Assembly (NCBI GenBank): GCA_964368275.1
Contig: CAYJAQ010000056.1
Coordinates: forward strand, 1-8,006
Source: CAYJAQ01 sp964368275
GTDB lineage: Bacteria > Bacillota_I > Bacilli_A > ML615J-28 > CAG-313
Direction: 5' to 3'
Length of the DNA stretch: 8,006 bases
This document shows, piece by piece, positions 1-5,223 of the stretch. Below the pieces are notes generated by a model. It did not search any database, had not been told where the DNA came from, and saw nothing but the letters and a program-made list of their open reading frames with translations. Numbering within the stretch: the stretch's first letter is position 1; each line of letters opens with the position of its first letter. The position numbers and the translations under genes are program-made.

Positions 1-5
1 TGTAG

Positions 6-11
6 TATAAT
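6..11 (+). promoter_or_regulatory. -10 box of the promoter for the SPFH/zinc-ribbon operon (partial)
   Basis: A perfect TATAAT lies 32 bases upstream of the ATG at 44, followed by a second weaker candidate, TATAGT, at 12-17. The -35 box would fall outside the left edge, so the promoter cannot be fully scored. A strong Shine-Dalgarno GGAGGT at 32-37 follows. The position implies that transcription starts here, so the two genes downstream form the start of an operon rather than the tail of one. Confidence 0.6.
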
Positions 12-43
12 TATAGTATGTAAATAAAATTGGAGGTAATATT

Positions 44-1111
44 ATGGGTTTTATTAGAAGACAGTTATTAAAAGTTATTGAGTGGAAAGAGGAAACTACC
101 GATCGAATCGTATATCGTTATGAAATGACTGATCGTGATGAAATTATGAATGGTTGTCAACTTATTGTTACGGAATCACAAGTAGCAATGTTAGTTTCAC
201 AAGGTCAAATTGCCGATGTTTTTGGACCTGGTCGACATCGTTTAGAGACTAATAACATTCCTATCTTAACAAAAATTGCGGGATGGAAGTATGGCTTTAA
301 TTCACCATTCAAAGCTGACGTATATTACGTAAATACCAAACAATTTATTAATCAAACTTGGGGAACTACTAACCCAGTTATGATGAATGATGCTGAATTT
401 GGACCAGTTCGCATTCGAGCTTATGGCAAATATTCATTTAAAGTAGCTGATGCACCACTATTTATGCGTGAAATTTTCGGCACTAATCGTGATTATACAA
501 CTGCAGCTTTAAAAGATTATTTTAAGGGTATTATAGTATCTAATTTTTCATCATCACTTGGTAAAGCTAAGATTCCTGTTTTAGAGATTGCCTCACAATA
601 CAATGAATTAGGCGATAAACTTTTAACAAGTCTTGCTGATGATTTTTCAGCAATTGGTATTAATCTAGTTGCTATGTATGTCGAAAATGTTTCATTGCCA
701 GAAGAAGTTGAAAAAGCTATTGATAAACGTACTTCTGTTGGGGTAATGAGTGATAAGATGGGAAGTTATGTAACATATGAGTCTGCTGGCGCAATGCGTG
801 ATGCGGCTCAAAATCCTAGTGGCGGTATTGCTGGCGCAGGAGTAGGTATTGGTGCTGGTTTGTCTATGGGGGCGATGATGTCGGAAGCACTTAAGAACGC
901 TAAAGATGATCCCAGACCCGAAAGCAAAACTCCCTCAGCTTCAAAAGAAGCAGTAGTATGTAGCAATTGTGGAAATAGCATGCCGGCTGGTTCTAAGTTC
1001 TGCCCAGAATGCGGAACAAAAGTGCCTAGTGCTCGTTTCTGTTCTGAATGTGGTACAAAATTGACCCCAACTGCGAAATTCTGCCCTGAATGTGGGAAAA
1101 AGCAGGAATAG
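44..1111 (+). CDS. SPFH-domain protein with C-terminal double zinc ribbon (YdjI-like)
   Basis: This 355-residue protein has an N-terminal SPFH (stomatin/prohibitin/flotillin) region of the bacterial YdjI/'virion core protein' type at about residues 25-230. A Gly/Ala/Met-rich linker (about 258-280) and a charged, low-complexity stretch (about 282-302) follow. Two zinc ribbons close the protein: C306-x2-C309 with C320-x2-C323, and C333-x2-C336 with C347-x2-C350. There is no signal peptide or clear transmembrane helix, so it is probably cytosolic and recruited to the membrane by a partner. In Bacillus subtilis the related YdjI is recruited by YdjG/YdjH and works alongside a PspA protein in envelope stress; that role here is inferred from homology and the neighbouring gene. 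The start is set by GGAGGT at 32-37. The next gene begins 3 bases after the TAG stop, so translation is probably coupled. Confidence 0.9.
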   Translation: MGFIRRQLLKVIEWKEETTDRIVYRYEMTDRDEIMNGCQLIVTESQVAMLVSQGQIADVFGPGRHRLETNNIPILTKIAGWKYGFNSPFKADVYYVNTKQFINQTWGTTNPVMMNDAEFGPVRIRAYGKYSFKVADAPLFMREIFGTNRDYTTAALKDYFKGIIVSNFSSSLGKAKIPVLEIASQYNELGDKLLTSLADDFSAIGINLVAMYVENVSLPEEVEKAIDKRTSVGVMSDKMGSYVTYESAGAMRDAAQNPSGGIAGAGVGIGAGLSMGAMMSEALKNAKDDPRPESKTPSASKEAVVCSNCGNSMPAGSKFCPECGTKVPSARFCSECGTKLTPTAKFCPECGKKQE

Positions 1112-1114
1112 CAT

Positions 1115-2188
1115 ATGGAAACACAAGAAAATATTAAAGAAGCCGAGCACGAGATATGTGAATGCCCCGGATGTGGTGCTAATATAAAATATGATCCAAC
1201 GACGCTTTCTTTACGATGTGAGTATTGTGGAAGCATAGTAAAGTTGGATGGTACAGTTTCTGACCAAGAATTAGATTTTCTAAATGCAACTGATGATGAT
1301 AATTGGGGAAGAGAAACTAAAATGATTCATTGTCAAAACTGCGGTGCGAATAATGTAATCAGTTCAACTGAAATTACCAACACTTGTCCTTTTTGTGGTT
1401 CTAATGTTGCTATTGATGAAACCGAGATTGTTGGTAGAAAACCAAATCGCGTAATTCCTTTCTGTATTTCACATGATGATGCTATTACTAATTATCGAAA
1501 ATGGTTAAAGAAACGTTTTTGGGCTCCTGGTAAGATTAAGAAACAAATCCCTAATGCTTCCGTAAATGGTATTTATTTGCCATCTTGGACATATGATAGT
1601 AAAACAACATCATCTTATGTAGGACGCCTTGGTAAACATTATACGGTAACAGTCGGCAGTGGCAAGAATCAGCATACAGAAACACGTACTCGTTGGTTTC
1701 AGGTATCTGGTGTTCATAGCTATCAAGCTGATGATATTTTAGTATATGCTGGTGAGAAAATTAATCAAGAAAAATTGACTAAACTATCACCATATGGTAC
1801 AAATGATTCTTTTATCTATGATGCTCGTTACTTATTGGGCTTTTCAGCTGAACATTATAGCGTTAGTTTAAATGATGGTTGGGCAACTGCGAAGAAAATA
1901 ATTGAAAATAATATAAAAGCACAAATATTGACAAAATATGATTATGATGTTGTCGACTACCTTACTGTAAAAACTTCACATAATAATATTACATATAAGT
2001 ATGTAATTTTACCAGTATGGAACTGCTACTATACTTTTAACAAAAAGAAATATGATTTCTTGGTTAATGGTGAAAGCGGCAAAGTAATAGGTAAGTCGCC
2101 AGTATCAGCCGTGAAGGTAACAATAGCTACGATTATTGGTATTGCATTAATAATTCTTATCGCTTATTTCTGGTTAACAAATCAATAA
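1115..2188 (+). CDS. Double zinc-ribbon, tail-anchored membrane protein (YdjG-like, TFIIB-type zinc ribbon)
   Basis: This 357-residue protein starts with two CxxC zinc ribbons: C17/C20 with C35/C38, and C73/C76 with C91/C94. A long soluble domain (about 105-325) follows, and a single hydrophobic helix at about 333-353 ends almost at the C terminus, leaving only four residues beyond it. Just before the helix is the motif LPVW...YY...FLVNGESGKV, which is characteristic of this family; members are often misannotated as primosomal or helicase zinc-finger proteins. The orientation should be N-terminus cytosolic with a tail anchor. It starts 3 bases after the SPFH gene, with a modest AGGA (1104-1107) inside the end of that gene, so the two are translationally coupled. 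The B. subtilis relative YdjG forms a membrane complex that recruits YdjI, which fits this pairing. No YdjH (TPM domain) or PspA gene lies in the window. Confidence 0.88.
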   Translation: METQENIKEAEHEICECPGCGANIKYDPTTLSLRCEYCGSIVKLDGTVSDQELDFLNATDDDNWGRETKMIHCQNCGANNVISSTEITNTCPFCGSNVAIDETEIVGRKPNRVIPFCISHDDAITNYRKWLKKRFWAPGKIKKQIPNASVNGIYLPSWTYDSKTTSSYVGRLGKHYTVTVGSGKNQHTETRTRWFQVSGVHSYQADDILVYAGEKINQEKLTKLSPYGTNDSFIYDARYLLGFSAEHYSVSLNDGWATAKKIIENNIKAQILTKYDYDVVDYLTVKTSHNNITYKYVILPVWNCYYTFNKKKYDFLVNGESGKVIGKSPVSAVKVTIATIIGIALIILIAYFWLTNQ

Positions 2189-2202
2189 TCCCTTGCTATA
2201 AC
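2174..2202 (+). promoter_or_regulatory. Promoter of the NadC-like gene, overlapping the end of the upstream gene
   Basis: The -35 box TTAACA (2174-2179) and -10 box TATAAC (2197-2202) are separated by exactly 17 bases, with a TGC extended -10 element at 2194-2196. The -35 lies inside the last codons of the YdjG-like gene. Transcription would start near 2209, immediately before the Shine-Dalgarno at 2211. No terminator separates the two genes, so readthrough from the upstream operon is also possible. Confidence 0.6.
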
Positions 2203-2220
2203 AGAATAATGAGGTGATTT

Positions 2221-3066
2221 ATGGATAAACAACTTGAAAACTTTATTCAGAAGATTTTGCAAGAAGATGAATATCAAAATGATATAACCACAAAGACCCT
2301 AATTGATACAAAAGCTGTCATATCAGGCAGTTTTGTTGCGCGCTCAACAGGCATTGCGTCTGGCATGGAACTTGCAAAAGCGGTTTTTGAATATGTTAAT
2401 CCAAAGATTAAGTTCAATATTTTGAAAAAAGATGGTAGTTACATTAATCGTGGTGATGTTATTGCCAGTGTCACAGGGCCAATGGCCAATATTTTAAGTG
2501 TAACTAGCGTCATCACTAATTTAATGGAGCGTTTGTGTAGCGTTGCTACCACCACCAATCGCTTTGTTGCTGAACTCAAGGGACTACCGTGTGATGCGGT
2601 TGTTTCACGAGATTATACACCACTTTTGCGCGAGTACGAAATCAAAGCTGTTACTGATGGCGGTGGAAAAAATTATCATCAGAATTTAAAAGGTGATTAC
2701 TATATTTCTTCTAATCATGTAGCAGGTATTGGCAGTACATATGACGCAGTTACAATATTACGTGAAAAAGTACCTGATGACGTTATTGAAGTAGAAGTAG
2801 ATAATCGTGATGATTTTTATGAAGCTCTTGATTCTAGTTGTGATCGAATCTTACTTTGCGGATTTAAATTTGCTGATTTAAAAGAATTAATGGAAAGTTA
2901 TACAGGTAATAAAGCAATTGGCGTTTTTGGCAATGTAACTCTCGCTAATATTCGTAGTATTGCTTTATTAAAAGTAAAATATATTGTTTTGCCAATTCTT
3001 GGTTCATATAAGGGCCTTGAGGTTAATTTTAAGATTTTAAAGCGCATGAAAAAAGCAGGAAAATAA
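2221..3066 (+). CDS. NadC-fold (quinolinate phosphoribosyltransferase-like) protein with degenerate active site
   Basis: The 281-residue length and whole architecture match nicotinate-nucleotide pyrophosphorylase (NadC). There is an N-terminal alpha/beta sandwich with a DIT motif (21-23) and GSFVAR...GIASG (36-48), then a barrel with VVSRDYTPLLR (127-137, NadC DTRKTTPGLR), a GGG (147-149), SSNH (163-166, NadC KDNH) and EVEVD (190-194). Aligned by memory to Mycobacterium tuberculosis NadC with almost no gaps, R105, K140, H161, R162, K172 and D222 are replaced by S96, D131, Y152, H153, S163 and C213. Only R139 (R130) and E201 (E192) persist. Ordinary quinolinate phosphoribosyl transfer is therefore unlikely; it may be a pseudoenzyme or act on another substrate. 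The start is fixed by a strong GAGGTGAT at 2211-2218. No nadA or nadB lies in the window. ModD, another NadC paralogue, is a weaker alternative. Confidence 0.82.
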   Translation: MDKQLENFIQKILQEDEYQNDITTKTLIDTKAVISGSFVARSTGIASGMELAKAVFEYVNPKIKFNILKKDGSYINRGDVIASVTGPMANILSVTSVITNLMERLCSVATTTNRFVAELKGLPCDAVVSRDYTPLLREYEIKAVTDGGGKNYHQNLKGDYYISSNHVAGIGSTYDAVTILREKVPDDVIEVEVDNRDDFYEALDSSCDRILLCGFKFADLKELMESYTGNKAIGVFGNVTLANIRSIALLKVKYIVLPILGSYKGLEVNFKILKRMKKAGK

Positions 3067-3080
3067 ATCCTGCTTTTTTT
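3049..3080. terminator. Bidirectional intrinsic terminator between convergent genes
   Basis: The arms AAAAAAGCAGGA (3049-3060) and TCCTGCTTTTTT (3068-3079) pair perfectly across 12 bases around a 7-base loop, with a run of seven Ts ending at 3080. Because the left arm begins with six As, the opposite strand also reads a hairpin followed by Ts, so it can end transcription both ways. The plus-strand stop (3064-3066) is in the loop and the minus-strand stop (3079-3081) is at the right base. Confidence 0.9.
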
Positions 3081-4041
3081 AACGGTCACTATCAAAATCT
3101 AAGTCGATACTTGCATTAGAAGTATCTAAATTTATTGTGCTAGGAGCACCATTGTTATATGTTCCTTCACGGTATCTTTCATCATCAATGTAAATCGAAC
3201 CATTACTAGTTGTAACGTCAATTTGAAAACTGCGAAAATCGCCAATAATTTCGACATCTATGGAACCTTGGGAAGTGGTCAAATCAATAGTTTTTGCCAT
3301 AATACTATCGCCATTTATTTGACCATTGGATGATTTACAGATAATAGTCGTAGCATTTATGTCATCAACTCTCATCCAACCATTCGTCGTTAAACCTTTA
3401 ATGTTTTTAGCACTGACATCTTCAAAATTAATGGAAGCGTTACTTGTATTAACGTTTATATCTTTTTCAACGATTACATTAGTAACAGAAACTTTACCAT
3501 TTACCGTTGTTGCGACAAGATTATCGCAATATACTTTGTCGATGGTAATACTAGCATTTTCGGTGTTTAAATTAACATCATTTAATTGACTTAATTTTTC
3601 AACTTTTATGCGACCATTTACAGTTTTGATGTCTAGGTCGCATGCTAGATTAGCGGGTATATTGATTGTAATATTGCGTGAAAAAGAATTAAAGAAGTTA
3701 AATAAGAAGATGTTATTTTCATAAATGTTGTTACTTAACGAGATTTTGCCATTTTCAAGTTCATAAGTAAAATCAATATTATCACTTTCATAATAAGCAA
3801 TCGTAATTTTATTATCAGTAGTTTTATTGATATTAACTGTTTGATTAGTAACGTTTAAAGTGATTTCGTTGACGTCGCTGCTTGCTATTTGTTCAACATA
3901 ATCATAGGCTTTACTACTACAACTTATGTTAAAATTAATTGGTTTGCCAACGTTAATTGCAATAATCCATATAATGAATAAAAGAAGTGCTAAGGATATT
4001 AGTGTAGTTATTATAGATATTAGTAGTTTAATTAGTTTCAT
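3079..4041 (-). CDS. Membrane-anchored DUF4097-type beta-repeat protein
   Basis: This 320-residue protein has an uncleaved N-terminal signal anchor (hydrophobic about 5-30, Lys at 2 and 5) and an extracytoplasmic domain. From about residue 135 to the end there are nine short repeats of the form T-x-N-G/A-x-I/V-x-V/I. The central Asn (Gln in the seventh) falls at about 142, 162, 181, 201, 220, 239, 258, 280 and 309, a period of 19-20 residues for the first seven, as expected for stacked rungs of a right-handed beta-solenoid. This matches the DUF4097 'putative adhesin' family, whose function is not established; in Bacillota such genes often accompany envelope-stress or PadR regulators, not seen here. 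The start has GAGAGGA upstream. A strong private promoter precedes it. The product probably lies on the outer face of the membrane or in the wall; the adhesin label is only a family name. Confidence 0.82.
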   Translation of the reverse strand: MKLIKLLISIITTLISLALLLFIIWIIAINVGKPINFNISCSSKAYDYVEQIASSDVNEITLNVTNQTVNINKTTDNKITIAYYESDNIDFTYELENGKISLSNNIYENNIFLFNFFNSFSRNITINIPANLACDLDIKTVNGRIKVEKLSQLNDVNLNTENASITIDKVYCDNLVATTVNGKVSVTNVIVEKDINVNTSNASINFEDVSAKNIKGLTTNGWMRVDDINATTIICKSSNGQINGDSIMAKTIDLTTSQGSIDVEIIGDFRSFQIDVTTSNGSIYIDDERYREGTYNNGAPSTINLDTSNASIDLDFDSDR

Positions 4042-4070
4042 ATTTTCCTCTCAATGTTTTACTTTTTGAC

Positions 4071-4099
4071 ATTATAGCATAACAATGTTACATAGTCAA
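4071..4099 (-). promoter_or_regulatory. Strong sigma-A-type promoter of the DUF4097 gene
   Basis: Read on the minus strand, the -35 box TTGACT (4099-4094) and a perfect -10 TATAAT (4076-4071) are 17 bases apart, with a TGC extended -10. Transcription would begin near 4064, about 23 bases upstream of the start codon at 4041. The spacer contains the odd-centred palindrome TAACA-A-TGTTA (4080-4090), which could be an operator. Confidence 0.82.
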
Positions 4100-4108
4100 G
4101 GAAAATAA

Positions 4109-4477
4109 TTATTTTTTTGTTAAATTTACACCAATTATTCCACCAAGAGCACTACAGAAGAACAGAGCGGCTATTTTTAACCAGTAACGGGTGTTAAAGG
4201 TATCTTTTAGTAGCAACTTAAATAAGAAAACAATCGCAATAATTATGATAACGGAAGTCATTCCCGCAAGCCAACCGCGTTTACCTTCGATACGCCCACT
4301 AATTGTTCCAAAGATTAAAAAGATTACTAATGCAATAATGAAAGTAGCGGTTTGAAATGCCGTACTAGTTGCTGAAAATGCTTGAAAATAAATCAAGAGT
4401 GTATAAATAAGTGAAAAAGGAATAAAAATAACACTGAATGCAAGCAACTCACGGATTTTATTTTTTAGAAAATTCAT
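4109..4477 (-). CDS. Small four-helix membrane protein, TIGR04086/DUF3792 (YrzE-like)
   Basis: With the start at 4477 this is a 122-residue, very hydrophobic protein with four predicted transmembrane helices at about 11-31, 42-59, 70-90 and 98-118. The motifs GRIEGKRGWLAG (61-72) between helices 2 and 3 and LGGIIGVNL (111-119) near the C terminus are typical of the TIGR04086 (DUF3792) family, which includes B. subtilis YrzE; its function is unknown. The start at 4477 is preferred because GGTGAT stands 3 bases before it; a longer reading from 4510 has no ribosome site and would run into the divergent gene's leader. It is read away from the DUF421 gene, with 52 bases between their starts. The DUF4097 gene downstream has its own promoter, so operon membership is uncertain. 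The neighbouring DUF421 and SpoVB genes match its usual company. Confidence 0.78.
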   Translation of the reverse strand: MNFLKNKIRELLAFSVIFIPFSLIYTLLIYFQAFSATSTAFQTATFIIALVIFLIFGTISGRIEGKRGWLAGMTSVIIIIAIVFLFKLLLKDTFNTRYWLKIAALFFCSALGGIIGVNLTKK

Positions 4478-4529
4478 TGTATCACCAATACATAATATGG
4501 TGCTTGTCATTTTTTTAGAAGGAGAAAAT
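4478..4529. promoter_or_regulatory. Compact divergent intergenic region between YrzE-like and DUF421 genes
   Basis: These 52 bases must hold the 5' ends of both divergent genes. The DUF421 Shine-Dalgarno AGAAGGAG is at 4517-4524 and the YrzE-like GGTGAT is on the minus strand at 4486-4481. A nearly symmetrical CATAATATG (4491-4499) gives a -10-like TATTAT on the minus strand (4497-4492), with only a weak -35 candidate TTCTAA 17 bases upstream, and TAATAT on the plus strand with no recognisable -35. Promoters are expected here but not convincingly identified. Confidence 0.35.
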
Positions 4530-5165
4530 ATGGGAAGCGATCTTTTAATTATCTTAATGAAAACGTTAGGTGGTTATTTTATTCTAGTATTAATGATGAA
4601 ATTAATGGGAAAACGTGAAATTGGTCAATTAAGTGTTTTTGATTTAGTTATTTTATTATCAATTTCGGATATCATGGTAATTGGAATAGATAATTTCCGT
4701 GATAGTTATTGGTATGCCATTGTTCCTATTATCGCTTTGTCGGTTGTTCAAAAGTTAATTGCTTTTATTTCTTTGCGTTTTCCTTTAATTAGGTCCTTTT
4801 TTGATGGCAGAGAGACAATTATTATTGCTAATGGCAAGATAAACATTAAGGCTATGCGTAGTCAAAACTATAATTTTAATGATCTTTTAACACAACTACG
4901 TCAGAATAATGTTCGCAGTATTAAAGAAGTACAGTATGCAATCTTGGAGACAACCGGTAATCTGAGCGTTTTTACTTTTGCTGAAAACTCAGATGGCTTT
5001 TTTCCGTTACCATTAGTTGTAAGTGGTCATATTGAAAAAGAAGCAATATCTTCCCTTCAGCTAACACGCGAAGATATTGTTGAGACTATTAAGACAAAAT
5101 ATAATCTTAGCATTAAAGAAGTAGAGTATGCATATTTTCAAAATGGTGAAATAAAAATATTGTAA
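4530..5165 (+). CDS. DUF421 (YetF/YrbG-like) membrane protein
   Basis: This 211-residue protein has three N-terminal transmembrane helices (about 5-26, 36-55, 60-82) and a soluble C-terminal YetF-type domain. Family hallmarks are GKREIGQLSVFDLV (27-40), a DG-x-E-T-I-I-I-x-NG stretch (92-102), LLTQLRQNNV (119-128) and the EVQYAILETTGNLSVF region (133-148). The C-terminal domain is expected to be cytosolic. No biochemical function is firmly known for DUF421 proteins, although some are linked to germination or envelope stress in Bacillus. The ATG at 4530 is chosen because GGAG at 4521-4524 stands five bases before it; an in-frame ATG at 4497 has no ribosome site. B. subtilis YrbG belongs to the same family and is encoded beside YrzE and SpoVB, both of which have counterparts in this window. 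No terminator is visible after the stop. Confidence 0.88.
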   Translation: MGSDLLIILMKTLGGYFILVLMMKLMGKREIGQLSVFDLVILLSISDIMVIGIDNFRDSYWYAIVPIIALSVVQKLIAFISLRFPLIRSFFDGRETIIIANGKINIKAMRSQNYNFNDLLTQLRQNNVRSIKEVQYAILETTGNLSVFTFAENSDGFFPLPLVVSGHIEKEAISSLQLTREDIVETIKTKYNLSIKEVEYAYFQNGEIKIL

Positions 5166-5178
5166 AATGTCCAATTAA

Positions 5179-5207
5179 TTGTCAAAAATTATTAATTATG
5201 TTATAAT
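5179..5207 (+). promoter_or_regulatory. Promoter of the SGNH hydrolase gene
   Basis: The -35 box TTGTCA (5179-5184) and a perfect -10 TATAAT (5202-5207) are 17 bases apart with a TG extended -10 at 5199-5200. The expected transcription start, about 5213-5215, coincides with the Shine-Dalgarno GAGGTG (5213-5218), so the mRNA leader would be only about ten bases. Confidence 0.82.
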
Positions 5208-5223
5208 ATCGCGAGGTGTTAAC

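Noticed and set aside
808..1236. Long antisense open frames opposite the zinc-ribbon coding region (808-1236 and 941-1150, minus strand)
   Set aside because: They are Cys/His/Phe-rich reverse images of the zinc ribbons, lack ribosome sites, and cover a well-supported plus-strand gene junction.
3326..3589. Open frame on the plus strand opposite the DUF4097 repeats
   Set aside because: It mirrors the periodic Thr/Asn repeat of the real gene, has no ribosome site and resembles no known protein.
4102..4115. Perfect AT-only palindrome AAAATAATTATTTT at the end of the YrzE-like gene
   Set aside because: With no G or C in the stem it is too weak for an intrinsic terminator, and such palindromes are expected by chance in AT-rich DNA.
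4478..4510. An 11-codon N-terminal extension of the YrzE-like protein from an ATG at 4510 (minus strand)
   Set aside because: No ribosome site precedes it, it would overlap the divergent DUF421 leader, and GGTGAT stands just before the start at 4477, where family similarity begins.
4497..4529. An 11-codon N-terminal extension of the DUF421 protein from an ATG at 4497
   Set aside because: There is no Shine-Dalgarno before 4497, while AGAAGGAG at 4517-4524 is correctly spaced for 4530.
5173..5197. Inverted repeat AATTAAT / ATTAATT around the -35 box of the hydrolase promoter
   Set aside because: Seven AT-only bases per arm are common by chance here, so an operator cannot be supported.
5179..5223. 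A 15-codon N-terminal extension of the SGNH hydrolase from a TTG at 5179
   Set aside because: The TTG is the first half of the -35 box, the stretch contains the -10 box, and the strong GAGGTG at 5213-5218 is placed for the ATG at 5224.
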